Source of the DNA: CAYWNA01 sp964459305
GTDB lineage: Bacteria; Planctomycetota; Planctomycetia; Pirellulales; Pirellulaceae
Reading direction: 5' to 3'
Length of the DNA: 64,000 bases
Assembly (NCBI GenBank): GCA_964459305.1
Contig: CAYWNA010000022.1
Location: forward strand, 1-64,000
Position 1 is the first letter of the stretch; every line of letters begins with the position of its first letter. Positions 26,338 to 35,576 of the stretch are shown here, piece after piece. The notes beneath the pieces are model-generated. The model did not search any database. It was given only the letters and a program-made list of their open reading frames with translations, and was not told the origin of the DNA. The translations under genes and the position numbers were made by a program.

Positions 26338-28491
26338 ATGCGAGCCGTTTGTTGTGTGCCAGTAGCGATTCTGGGGATCATGGCATCAACCGCACGAGTC
26401 CACGCGGAACGAGAACGTTTCCAGACACCTGACAACGGCCCCAATCTGGGAGTCTGGCGGATTACCAACGATCCGACCGTCCGCGACTGGGCCAATTACC
26501 ATAACACGCAATGCTGGAGTCCGGATGGCCGGTACCTGTGCTATACGCGCTACGGCCAGCAAGAAGTCCGCGGCCGCGTGTGGGAGCACACCACGGTCCA
26601 CGTGTACGACTTGTTGCGTGACGAGGACCGGTTGATCGACGCGGGACACTCTCCCCGCTGGGCCAACGGTCACAACTGGCTACTTTACGTTCACGAAGAC
26701 CCGACCGCAGGGCCGAGCTACGCTGAAGGCGCCGAAGTCCGCTGGCTCGATTTGGACACGGGCAAACGTGCACGCGCATGCCTTGGCATCGAGCGGCTAG
26801 GCGAGACCGACTTTCAGGACCGCTGGATCTATGGCGTCCGGCGCCGTCGGGGCCAAGAGCCGGAAATCCAAATCTATCGCATCCCCATTGATGAAGACTG
26901 CGAGCCCGAACTCTTGCCCAAAGTGATCGGCGCGCAGCTACTGCCCAGTCCAGGACATCCCGTTTTCTTCACTCGGCGCGACCACAATGACAATCCGTTC
27001 GACGCTACCCGATATTGGTTCGACTTGGAGGGCAAACACCGGAATATCTTCGCGCCGACCATTCAGAAATGTCACATGGGCTGGCTGGGAAATGGCGAGT
27101 ACCTGCTGCTGGGCAATGGACTGATCCGCGGCCGGCGCTGGAACGAACCATTCCCCAGCAATCTACACATCCTCGCCTCGGTGGGCGTGGGCGACGTGAG
27201 CCCGTGTGGGCGAAGTGGAAGGTATGTTTGCGGCGATAGTATGGTGGCCGACCTTCGTAGCGGCGACGGTTGGTTCTTCATTCATCCCCTGTCGATCATC
27301 TGCTATCCGCGAACGGTCAAAGACAATTCCGGCATCTACGATGCCGACCCAAAAGGTAGCCCCGATGGCACCAAAGTTTGCTTTGTCTCCAATTGCGATC
27401 TGAAAGACAGTCCCGTCACCCACATCAGCCAGGACACGTCACGAAAGGCAACCGCGCTGGCCGTGGCCTCGACGTCCGGGTTTCCCGATTCAGGGTCGAT
27501 TGTTGTGCAGCGCGAGATCATCGGATACGGGCGCAAGACCCCCAGCAGCTTCGAGGGCCTTACACGGGGACTTCATGACACGCTCACGATCAATCTGCGG
27601 GCTGGCCGGGCGGTCACTTCGTTCGACGCCCGCTGCCTGACCGATCCACAATGGAACGCCATGCCGGGGCCTTCCTATCCCATGCAAAAATCGATTCAGG
27701 ATCTCGATTCGCCGCTCATGCGTCAGCGACAGACGGACGTCTACGTGGTCGTCGTCCGAAGGCCGGATCGTCCCTGGTTACGAATGCACGACGAATCGTT
27801 AGAACTCATTCCCGGTGAGGAGCACTTTGAGACGTACGGCTATCATGTGCTCTGCGGCGATCAACGTATCACCGCCGATCCGCTGCGCGCCGGGGATCAG
27901 CTCGCCCTCACGCCCGGCAAGTATCGAGCTGTGGCCGTGGAGCAGAGTGGATTGGAAAGCGATCCGAGTCAACCGGCGGAGGTCACCGGGAGTACGACGC
28001 TTCACGTGCTCGCCGAACCGCCGTCCGATTTCTCCTGGACCTCTGACCGGTGGCTGATCCAGTGGCAGAAGGCGCCCGCCGAAACCGCCAAACGCGCTCC
28101 CGAAGCAGTTCGCCAGATCGTGCACCTGTACGACGGCGGGGTCCACGAGGAATGGTACGAGAACGGTGTGCTTGCCCAACGGCGCGACATCGGGTTGGTA
28201 GGTGATGCCATCCGCCGCACGAGCTATCGCGACGGCAAACTCGCTACGCGGGATTACTACAATCGCGAAGACGTGCTATTGAGTCGCGAACTCTTTGACG
28301 CAGACGGCTTCATCACCGATTGGGTCCGCTTCCAACCCGACGGGAGCGAGCAAGGTCACTGGGGGTACGACCGCGGCATGCCGGTGCGCGAGGTTCGCGC
28401 GGGCACAGAGTACGTCAAGCGAGGCGACCGGTTCGGCTACTTCCAGGACGGCCAATTCATCGAGACACCCCGTGGCTCGATCTCCCGATGA
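26338..28491 (+). CDS. Exported beta-propeller (TolB/WD40-like) protein of unknown function
   Basis: ATG 26338 follows GAGGAGG by 7 bases. Residues 1-24 form a signal peptide (RAVCCVPVAILGIMAST, cleaved near VHA). The N-terminal half has propeller-type strands: CWSPDGRYLCYTRYG, HSPRWANGHNWLLY, DPKGSPDGTKVCFVSN. Towards the C-terminus come fibronectin-like segments and repeats such as YRDGKLATRDYY, similar to MORN/YwqK-type toxin_15 antitoxin repeats. It has no catalytic motif and may sense or bind cell-surface carbohydrate. The last 35 bp overlap tail-to-tail with the gene on the opposite strand. Confidence 0.75.
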   Translation: MRAVCCVPVAILGIMASTARVHAERERFQTPDNGPNLGVWRITNDPTVRDWANYHNTQCWSPDGRYLCYTRYGQQEVRGRVWEHTTVHVYDLLRDEDRLIDAGHSPRWANGHNWLLYVHEDPTAGPSYAEGAEVRWLDLDTGKRARACLGIERLGETDFQDRWIYGVRRRRGQEPEIQIYRIPIDEDCEPELLPKVIGAQLLPSPGHPVFFTRRDHNDNPFDATRYWFDLEGKHRNIFAPTIQKCHMGWLGNGEYLLLGNGLIRGRRWNEPFPSNLHILASVGVGDVSPCGRSGRYVCGDSMVADLRSGDGWFFIHPLSIICYPRTVKDNSGIYDADPKGSPDGTKVCFVSNCDLKDSPVTHISQDTSRKATALAVASTSGFPDSGSIVVQREIIGYGRKTPSSFEGLTRGLHDTLTINLRAGRAVTSFDARCLTDPQWNAMPGPSYPMQKSIQDLDSPLMRQRQTDVYVVVVRRPDRPWLRMHDESLELIPGEEHFETYGYHVLCGDQRITADPLRAGDQLALTPGKYRAVAVEQSGLESDPSQPAEVTGSTTLHVLAEPPSDFSWTSDRWLIQWQKAPAETAKRAPEAVRQIVHLYDGGVHEEWYENGVLAQRRDIGLVGDAIRRTSYRDGKLATRDYYNREDVLLSRELFDADGFITDWVRFQPDGSEQGHWGYDRGMPVREVRAGTEYVKRGDRFGYFQDGQFIETPRGSISR

Positions 28492-30232
28492 GGGGCCCTT
28501 GCCCCAAAGACTCGCCAAAGCCTGGCCGGAAAACCCAGTGCGCAAGGGTCGGAGAGTGCATAATTTGTTCCAGCCACGATCGGCCGGAAGCTGGTGAGCC
28601 GAGTTCTACCAGTGCTCGCATGTCTCGAATCATGAGCGGATTGTTGCCGTAGTAGGAATGCCCGATCAGGCTCGTATCGATGGGCGACACATCAACGGTT
28701 TCGACTCCGGGTATCAGTACCAAGTGCTCTCCCGATAGCCCGGCTCGCGTGTTTCCGTGGACCTTGGTCGAGGCCAGCAGGGCCTGATCGTTCGACGATG
28801 CATACAATGTTACGTGGCGCGCCAGTGCAGCGACGGCCGGTGCGTAGCGATCGCGAAATTCCCCAGCGTCCACATCCGGAGCTGCCAAAACCACTTGGCC
28901 AAAGACCGGCTCCGGATGGGTCTGCTTCAGCGCCATCCGTTCCAGTGCCTGAACCAGCGCGCGGTTCCCCATGCTGTGAGCTACCAAATGAACGGTCCGG
29001 GCACCGGTACGCGTGACAACTTGATTCAAGAAGTCCTCCAAATGAACGACGGACCAGGTGACATTGGCCTCGTCCCGTGTGTACTCGGTCAGTCCCCCTT
29101 GCGATGGCCAACTATAGCAAATGGCTGCACCGGCGAACTGCAAATCGTGCGTGATTTGCGCCGTGCGTTTCACTGCGCCCTCGAAGCTAACGTTGTACCC
29201 GTGAATGAAAGCAAAGGCTTGTTTGTCAGGCGATTCGTCAATACTAGACTTGAGTTCTCCGTAGAACTCGTCTTCCTCCTTACGAAAAACACGCTGCAAT
29301 ACGACATGCCTTTCTGGGGTCTCACTGAATTCCAGCCGAATGACCGAAGGAGACTCCACCTTGCCGACTCGGTGATCGGGCGGGATGGTCACATGACAAA
29401 CGCCGACTTCCAGCGGCGTTTCGGTGGTGGCCGAGTTGCGATCGTCACCGTAGATACGGTCCCCGCGTTCGACCAGCCCACGTTGCTTCTGATACTTGAC
29501 ATTGGCCGAATGCCCAAACTGAAGCGTGACCAACAATGAAGCCAACGTCGCCAGCCCCAGTGGAATTCGACGGGAGCGGAAGATCGTAGCAATACCCAGC
29601 AGTATTGTGACCAATGCCGCCGCGCATGGAATCACGTAAATCATCAGGCCAATACGACCGTTTTCACCAACCAGCGGTTGCCGGTCGGTGGCATAGAAAA
29701 CTTGGACAAGATGGGCTCCGGTCGCCGGATCAACAGTTCGGAGCGCCATCGGCTCGTTCGGTGGTGGCGGCGGGCTCGGCTCCACAGCCATTTCCGGCAA
29801 CTCATCCAGCGCCGGTGGGCTTGATTCCATGGGAAATTCCGGTGACTCGGCGCGAAAGGTCCGGGAGGCTGGTTCCATCGCGAATTTCGGCGGTTCAACG
29901 TGCAAGGGCTGCCGGTTTGGCTCTGCAGAGAAATTCATTGGCCCATGTGTCAAAGACTGTGGACTTGGCTCGACTGTGGGTCTCGGCGAATCCCCGCTCC
30001 GTGGCAGTGGGCTTGGCTCGACGGTAAATTCCGCCGACTCATCCGGTATCGACGGCACAGCAGGGCGAGTATCATGCTTCTTGGCCCACGCGGTCTCGAC
30101 CGGCTCCGATTCCTCGTCCGGTGGTGGGGCGACGGCCTCTTGCATTCCCCCGCCGCATCCGCACATCGAGAGGAATGCTGACGCTAACAAACTCAAGACA
30201 ATCCGTGTCGTGGTTTTGCTCGTGATACCCAC
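28457..30232 (-). CDS. DUF900-type alpha/beta hydrolase, probable lipoprotein with membrane spans
   Basis: The 591-residue protein begins with a lipobox-like signal (LLASAFLSMCGCGG). A Pro/Glu-rich repeat region (about 40-165) carries recurring EPSP and FxMEP units. Two hydrophobic helices follow (about 197-240). A VFYATDR segment lies before them, and a DUF900 hydrolase domain comes after, with AFIHGYNVSFEGA, nucleophile elbow VAHSMGNRAL and a late acid/His region. The catalytic Ser is intact. It probably acts as an envelope esterase or lipase; the substrate is unknown. The repeat stretch probably spans the periplasm. Confidence 0.82.
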   Translation of the reverse strand: MGITSKTTTRIVLSLLASAFLSMCGCGGGMQEAVAPPPDEESEPVETAWAKKHDTRPAVPSIPDESAEFTVEPSPLPRSGDSPRPTVEPSPQSLTHGPMNFSAEPNRQPLHVEPPKFAMEPASRTFRAESPEFPMESSPPALDELPEMAVEPSPPPPPNEPMALRTVDPATGAHLVQVFYATDRQPLVGENGRIGLMIYVIPCAAALVTILLGIATIFRSRRIPLGLATLASLLVTLQFGHSANVKYQKQRGLVERGDRIYGDDRNSATTETPLEVGVCHVTIPPDHRVGKVESPSVIRLEFSETPERHVVLQRVFRKEEDEFYGELKSSIDESPDKQAFAFIHGYNVSFEGAVKRTAQITHDLQFAGAAICYSWPSQGGLTEYTRDEANVTWSVVHLEDFLNQVVTRTGARTVHLVAHSMGNRALVQALERMALKQTHPEPVFGQVVLAAPDVDAGEFRDRYAPAVAALARHVTLYASSNDQALLASTKVHGNTRAGLSGEHLVLIPGVETVDVSPIDTSLIGHSYYGNNPLMIRDMRALVELGSPASGRSWLEQIMHSPTLAHWVFRPGFGESLGQGPLIGRSSHGVSR

Positions 30233-30348
30233 CGCCGTACCTCCATGTATATTACGAAGACAACCTTAACAGGTGGCAACCGCTACGTCGCCGCGGAATT
30301 CTAACAGTTCTGGCTGAATTTGCGAACAGAAGTTTTGGAGTAGCTACG

Positions 30349-31545
30349 ATGAACGAACGACAGCGATTCGCTGCCACGATGCATTACCAGCCGCGCGACC
30401 GGGCGCCTCTCTGCGACTTCAGCTTTTGGGACGAGACGCTCGAACTCTGGTACGAACAGGGATTGCCCCGAAACGTCAACCGCTTCAACAGCGACGACTT
30501 TTTCGGCATGGACGGGCTGATGTGTTATGTGCTCAGCAAGGAAAGCTCGGCTCTGACTGCACCGGCCGATCCGCGACGAACCACGATCGACGGCGTGTTC
30601 GTCGGGCTCGTGCCGGAGTTCGAGCCAATGGTGCTGGAAGAACGGGACGACGCCGAGGTGATCCAGCAGATCGATGGCGTTCGGGTTGTGAAGAATAAAT
30701 TCATGAGTTCGATTCCGACTCATGAGTCGCACCTGCTGGTCGACCGCGACACCTGGCGCGAGCACTACAAGCCGCGACTGGATCCCGACGACCCGCGGCG
30801 ATATCCGGACAACTGGGACGAATGTGTCAGGCTTTGGCGCGACGAACAACGCGAGTTTCCCATTTTTCTGTTCGGCGGCAGCTTCTACGGCTGGATCCGA
30901 AATTGGATGGGGCTGGAAGCGGTGTCACTGGCCGTCTATGACGATCCAGCCTGGTTCGAAGAGATGGTCACGACGATCGCCGATTGCGTCATCGGCGTGC
31001 TGACCCGTGTGCTTGAAACCGGCGGCACGTTCGAAGGTTGCACGCTGTGGGAAGACATGTGCTATAACCGTGGTCCGCTGTTGGGTCCCGAACAGTTCAA
31101 ACGATTTCTGCTTCCCCAATACCGGCGGCTCGTTGACCTGTTGCACCGTCACGGCGTTGATGTTGTGTTCCTCGACTGCGATGGCTACATCGAGCAACTG
31201 ATGCCGCTGTGGTTGGACACCGGCGTCAACTGCATGTTTCCTATCGAGATCGGCACGTGGGGCGCAGATCCTGTGCGATATCGCGAGGAGTATGGCAAGG
31301 AACTCTTAATGATCGGTGGCTTTGACAAACGGATTCTCGCTGGCGAGAAAGCCAAGATCGAAGCCGAAGTCCGGCGGCTTGCGCCGCTGGTCGAACAGGG
31401 AGGATTCATCGGCTTGTGCGATCACCGCGTCCCGCCGGATGTTCCGCTGGAGAATTACCTGCGCTATGTCACCTGTGTCCGCGAAATCTGGGGCCATGGC
31501 GTGAACCTGAAACCAATGGGTACGATACTGGACGAAAACGGGTAA
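30349..31545 (+). CDS. Uroporphyrinogen decarboxylase (URO-D)-like protein, methyltransferase-type
   Basis: The 398-residue protein MNERQRFAATMHYQPRDRAP has the URO-D/MtaA/CmuA-like TIM-barrel layout, with WEDMCYNRGPLLGPEQFKRF and a late GGFDKRIL segment and Asp-rich strands (VVFLDCDGYIEQLMP). True HemE motifs are absent, so it is not heme biosynthesis. Related genes accompany corrinoid methyl transfer or unknown catabolism in planctomycetes. The amidohydrolase gene starts three bases after its stop, so the two form an operon. Confidence 0.85.
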   Translation: MNERQRFAATMHYQPRDRAPLCDFSFWDETLELWYEQGLPRNVNRFNSDDFFGMDGLMCYVLSKESSALTAPADPRRTTIDGVFVGLVPEFEPMVLEERDDAEVIQQIDGVRVVKNKFMSSIPTHESHLLVDRDTWREHYKPRLDPDDPRRYPDNWDECVRLWRDEQREFPIFLFGGSFYGWIRNWMGLEAVSLAVYDDPAWFEEMVTTIADCVIGVLTRVLETGGTFEGCTLWEDMCYNRGPLLGPEQFKRFLLPQYRRLVDLLHRHGVDVVFLDCDGYIEQLMPLWLDTGVNCMFPIEIGTWGADPVRYREEYGKELLMIGGFDKRILAGEKAKIEAEVRRLAPLVEQGGFIGLCDHRVPPDVPLENYLRYVTCVREIWGHGVNLKPMGTILDENG

Positions 31546-31548
31546 GTC

Positions 31549-33258
31549 ATGCGTACGATCCATCTTCAACAAGTGATCCTGGTGTCTTTGTTGTCCGTAT
31601 CAGCCATGTCGACATGCGCCGATGAACAGAAAGCCGAATTGGTCTTGCGCGGTGGGAAGATCATCACCATGGACGACTCGCATCCGATCGTGCAAGCTCT
31701 GGCCGCGCGAGACGGCAAGATCATCGCCGTGGGCGACGATGAACAGGTGTCCAAATTGATTGCTGCGGAAACCAGGGTCATCGATCTTGACGGACGTCTT
31801 GCCATTCCGGGATTCATCGAAAGCCACGGCCACTTCGTCGGGTTGGGAAAATCGAAGATGACCCTGGATCTGACAAAGGCCGAAACGTGGGAAGACATCG
31901 TCTGTCTGGTGAAAGAGGCGGCACAGACAACGCCGCCTGGCGAGTGGATCATCGGACGCGGGTGGCATCAGTCGAAATGGAAGAAGGCGCCGGAACCGAA
32001 CGTCGATCGTTGCCCGTTTCACACCAAGTTAAGCGCGGTCACGCCCAGCAATCCGGTCCTGCTGACCCACGCCAGCGGACATGCGAGCATCGCCAACGCT
32101 GTGGCAATGCGAATGGCGAACGTGAGTGCTTCCACGCCCAATCCGCATGGCGGTGAGGTTTTGAGGGACCCGAGTGGAAATCCCATCGGCGTCTTTCGCG
32201 AGACGGCGCAATCTCTGGTTGGCCCGCGCGGAGACGACTCCGGGCAACGGGATAGCGACGTCAGAAAGGCAATTGAGTTGGCCACGCAGGAGTGCTTGAC
32301 GAAGGGCATTGCCAGTTTTCACGACGCCGGAGCGTCGTTCGAGACGATCGATGTCTTCAAACAGCTTGCGCAGGCTGGCCAGCTCAAGATTCGGCTGTGG
32401 GTCATGGTCGGCGATTCGAATGCGCGCATGGCGCGTCTGCTGCCCAAGTACCGCATGATCGGCGTGGGAGACCAGCATTTGACAGTGCGAGCCATCAAGC
32501 GATTCGTCGACGGCGCTTTGGGTGCCCATGGTGCTTGGCTGCTGGCGCCGTATGACGACCTGCCTTCGAGCGTCGGATTAAACACATCGTCCGTCGAGTC
32601 GATTTGCCGAACGGCCGAATTGGCGCAGAAACACGATTATCAGCTCTGCGTCCATGCCATCGGTGATCGTGCGAATCGCGAAATACTTGATGCTTTCGAG
32701 GACGCGTTTCGCGCCCAGCCAACCACGACATCGAGGCGCTGGCGAGTCGAACATGCCCAGCATCTTCACCCGAACGATATACCGCGATTTGCGCAGCTAG
32801 GGGTGATCGCATCGATGCAGGGCGTGCATTGTACGTCGGACGGTCCCTACGTCATCAGGCGGCTTGGGCACGAACGTTCCGCCCAAGGAGCCTACGCGTG
32901 GCAGAGCCTCATCAAATCCGGGGCGATCATCGCAAACGGCAGCGATGCGCCGGTCGAAGACGTCGATCCGATTACGTGTTTCTATGCCAGCGTAACGCGC
33001 AAGCTGCCTTCCGGAGCGACTTTCTTTCCAGAGCAAAGAATGACCCGCCAGCAGGCTCTGCGATCCTACACGACAAATGCGGCCTATGCGGCGTTCGAGG
33101 AACACATCAAGGGCTCGCTCTCGCCTCAAAAACTGGCGGACATTGTCGTGTTGTCAAAGGACATCATGACGTGTCCTGATGAAGAAATCCCCGCAGCGAA
33201 AGTCGTCTACACGATCGTCGGCGGTAGGGTCTTGTACGAACGGCCTGAGGAGAACTGA
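31549..33258 (+). CDS. Exported YtcJ-type amidohydrolase
   Basis: The 569-residue protein has an N-terminal signal peptide (HLQQVILVSLLSVSAMSTCA), then the amidohydrolase-3 layout. KIITMDDSHP and PGFIESHGHFVGLG supply the first metal-binding His pair. VHAIGDRAN, WRVEHAQHL and SDAPVED supply the remaining metal and proton-transfer residues. It should hydrolyse an amide or ester outside the cytoplasm; the substrate is unknown. The start directly follows the URO-D-like gene (three-base gap). Confidence 0.88.
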   Translation: MRTIHLQQVILVSLLSVSAMSTCADEQKAELVLRGGKIITMDDSHPIVQALAARDGKIIAVGDDEQVSKLIAAETRVIDLDGRLAIPGFIESHGHFVGLGKSKMTLDLTKAETWEDIVCLVKEAAQTTPPGEWIIGRGWHQSKWKKAPEPNVDRCPFHTKLSAVTPSNPVLLTHASGHASIANAVAMRMANVSASTPNPHGGEVLRDPSGNPIGVFRETAQSLVGPRGDDSGQRDSDVRKAIELATQECLTKGIASFHDAGASFETIDVFKQLAQAGQLKIRLWVMVGDSNARMARLLPKYRMIGVGDQHLTVRAIKRFVDGALGAHGAWLLAPYDDLPSSVGLNTSSVESICRTAELAQKHDYQLCVHAIGDRANREILDAFEDAFRAQPTTTSRRWRVEHAQHLHPNDIPRFAQLGVIASMQGVHCTSDGPYVIRRLGHERSAQGAYAWQSLIKSGAIIANGSDAPVEDVDPITCFYASVTRKLPSGATFFPEQRMTRQQALRSYTTNAAYAAFEEHIKGSLSPQKLADIVVLSKDIMTCPDEEIPAAKVVYTIVGGRVLYERPEEN

Positions 33259-33336
33259 CACCGACGATCACCGCGCTTCTTCCGCCCTCCGTGCGGCTGA
33301 ACTCGCGCTCTTTCTTGTTGAGTTTTCTCATCCGAC

Positions 33337-33365
33337 TTGACCGGGAATCCGATACTGAGTACAAT
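33337..33365 (+). promoter_or_regulatory. Sigma-70-type promoter of the GbsR-type regulator gene
   Basis: TTGACC (33337-33342) and TACAAT (33360-33365) are separated by exactly 17 bp, 51 bp upstream of the regulator ATG at 33416. Confidence 0.7.
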
Positions 33366-33367
33366 CC

Positions 33368-33385
33368 GTTAAGAACGTACTTAAC
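33368..33385. promoter_or_regulatory. Probable operator palindrome of the GbsR-type regulator
   Basis: GTTAAGAACGTACTTAAC is a perfect inverted repeat that starts two bases after the predicted -10 element, so it covers the transcription start. Its position fits autorepression by the downstream winged-helix protein; this is an inference. Confidence 0.65.
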
Positions 33386-33415
33386 GTTGCGAACGTCAAG
33401 TGAGAGGAGACTGCG

Positions 33416-33937
33416 ATGAAGAAGACTGTTGAAGACATCCAAAACGACTTCATCGACGCAAGTGGTGAAGTGGCAGAACGTTACGGCTTGACGCGAGTGG
33501 CCGGGCTCCTGAAGGGGCTCCTGTTGCTCGCTCGCGAACCGCTGTCTTTGGACGACATGGCCGAGCGGCTGGAAGTGTCGAAAGCCTCCGTTTCCACGAA
33601 CATCCGGCTTCTCGAACGGTGGAAGGCAGTGCGCCGAGTGTTCAACCGTGGAGACAGGAAGAACTACTACGAGTTGCGGGGCGACCTCTGGGAAATCGAG
33701 ACAGAGATCGTGACCACCATCATGAAAGACGAACTCAACGAATTCGTCGACTACTTGAACCGGTGGAAAAGCGAATTGGCCGAGGCCGAGGCAGGTGACC
33801 CCGAAGAAAAGGAATTCCTTACGAAACGGCTATCGGAAATCGACGAATACCTCGACGCGATGAAGCACGTGCTGCAACTGCTGATGAGGGAGGGCAAGGT
33901 TACTCCGGCCACAATCAAGAAGATCCAAATCGTCTAG
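33416..33937 (+). CDS. GbsR/MarR-family transcriptional regulator
   Basis: The 173-residue protein is preceded by GAGAGGAG. It has a winged helix (LSLDDMAERLEVSKASVSTNIRLLERW) with the GbsR-specific lead (AERYGLTRVAGLLKGLLLL) and a helical C-terminal dimerisation part. GbsR relatives control osmolyte or envelope genes. A promoter with a palindrome across the start site lies upstream, suggesting self-control. Its target elsewhere is not known; the neighbours are separated by intergenic gaps. Confidence 0.88.
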   Translation: MKKTVEDIQNDFIDASGEVAERYGLTRVAGLLKGLLLLAREPLSLDDMAERLEVSKASVSTNIRLLERWKAVRRVFNRGDRKNYYELRGDLWEIETEIVTTIMKDELNEFVDYLNRWKSELAEAEAGDPEEKEFLTKRLSEIDEYLDAMKHVLQLLMREGKVTPATIKKIQIV

Positions 33938-34208
33938 CGCGGCCCGGAGCCGAAGTAGCTGGATTCGCAAGAATTCAGACCCGAGGAACCGTCGATTGAT
34001 GAACGTCAACTTTCGCGTCAGGGCTGTGAAATCCTGGAAGCAGATAGTCGCCGTGTTCTCCGAACTCGGTGCGTTCCCTCACCGACCTCGGAGAGGACGG
34101 CGACAAACCCGACCGTTGTCTCTCGGCCGATCCTAAGCCTCTTGCGGCTGAATTCCCGCGAATTTAGCTAGAAATCAATGGCTCCCACGTCAAGTACGAG
34201 GCAGAAAC

Positions 34209-35375
34209 ATGAGACTGATCCTATACACAGGCAAAGGTGGCGTTGGCAAGTCGAGTATTGCGGCGGCGACAGCCGTGCGAACAGCTGAACTCGGCTGCAA
34301 CACGCTGCTTGTCAGCTCGGACCTGGCACACAATCTCTCCGATATCTTCGACACACCAGTCGGCGCCGAGCCAGCAAGAATCACGGACAACCTCGCGGCA
34401 CTGGAAGTCGATGCGCTGCAGGAGATTCGCGACAACTGGCAACCGGCGCAGGACTACATGTCCGCGTTTCTCGCCTACCTCGGCATGGAGAATGCCGTCG
34501 CCGAGGAGGTGTGCCTGTTGCCCGGCATGGACGAGTTCTTTCTGTTGACTCGCATCCTGCGAGAAATCGAAAGCGACGAGTACGATGTAGTCATCGTCGA
34601 TTGCTCGCCCACCGCAGGCACGTTGAGGCTTCTTACGTTCACCGACACGGCATGCACCAAGATGAATCGGCTGTTGAACATCGAGCGGCAGATCCTGAAG
34701 TTGGTTCGACCCATTGCCAACCGTTTCAAGGATATGCAAGCGATTGTCCCGGATGATGACGTCTACGGGGTATTCGACGAAGTGATCCAAAAGGTTGGAC
34801 GCCTGGGCGGGATTCTCAAAGACCGTGACGTCAGCTCGGTCCGTTTGGTTCTTAACCCCGATCGTGTGGCGATCGCTGAAACTCGACGCGCCTTCACCTA
34901 TTTTGGCCTATTTGGGTTTCCGATCGACGGCATCTTCGTGAACAAGGTGCTTCCAATCGAGCTCGCGGACGGCTTCCTGCACGATTGGTATGGGATCCAG
35001 CAACAGCTTCTGGAGTCCATCGACGAGTCGTTCTTGGACGTAGCCAAATTCCGAGTGCCTCTGTTGGACAGGGAACCCATCGGCTTGGATCCTCTATCGG
35101 AGATGGCGCGCGGTATCTTCCGCGAACGCCAGCCTGAAGGACTGCTCTCGGAGTCGAAGTCTGTGTCGCTGGACCGAGTGGACGGCAAGTACCGGCTTGC
35201 CTTCTGGCTGCCAATCGCGGACAAACGGGATCTCGACGTCGGCCGGAAGGACTCGGAGCTGATCCTGTCGGCGGGGAACTACACGCGAGTGCTGTCGCTG
35301 CCCGATACACTGGTTGATCAAGAGATTGCGGAAGCCAAATTCGACGACGGTACACTCACAGTCTTGTTCGGGTAG
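34209..35375 (+). CDS. ArsA/Get3-family ATPase with HSP20-like C-terminal domain
   Basis: The 388-residue single-repeat protein has a deviant Walker A GKGGVGKSS, a switch-I-like segment (SSDLAHNLSDIFDTP where the family has STDPAHSLSD), switch II VIVDCSPTAGTLRLL, and a C-terminal beta-rich stretch (SVSLDRVDGKYRLAFWLP) like the ArsA_HSP20 domain of bacterial homologues. The protein is likely a membrane-protein targeting or chaperone ATPase rather than an arsenite pump, since no ArsB or ArsR is nearby. A GC-rich hairpin without a T-run follows (about 35390-35416, CGCCCGAA/TTCGGGCG). Confidence 0.87.
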   Translation: MRLILYTGKGGVGKSSIAAATAVRTAELGCNTLLVSSDLAHNLSDIFDTPVGAEPARITDNLAALEVDALQEIRDNWQPAQDYMSAFLAYLGMENAVAEEVCLLPGMDEFFLLTRILREIESDEYDVVIVDCSPTAGTLRLLTFTDTACTKMNRLLNIERQILKLVRPIANRFKDMQAIVPDDDVYGVFDEVIQKVGRLGGILKDRDVSSVRLVLNPDRVAIAETRRAFTYFGLFGFPIDGIFVNKVLPIELADGFLHDWYGIQQQLLESIDESFLDVAKFRVPLLDREPIGLDPLSEMARGIFRERQPEGLLSESKSVSLDRVDGKYRLAFWLPIADKRDLDVGRKDSELILSAGNYTRVLSLPDTLVDQEIAEAKFDDGTLTVLFG

Positions 35376-35576
35376 ACCTGTTTGAGACTTCGCCCGAAAG
35401 ACGCGGCCCTTCGGGCGATTGATGGCCACACTCATCCGTGTGATTCTATCCGTGTGCGTCCCGCAATTCGCTGCGCATACGGATGGAGACACACGGATTT
35501 CAGAACCGACTCAACATCCGCAATCCGTTATCGATCGGGGAATTACACTTCTTCCGGGCGATCTCCTGTACGATGC

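Noticed and set aside
30349..31545. HemE uroporphyrinogen decarboxylase for heme synthesis
   Set aside because: Only the fold-level pattern matches; HemE-specific motifs are missing and no heme genes are nearby.
34209..35375. Arsenic resistance operon
   Set aside because: ArsA-like ATPase is alone; no arsB, arsC or arsR was found near it.
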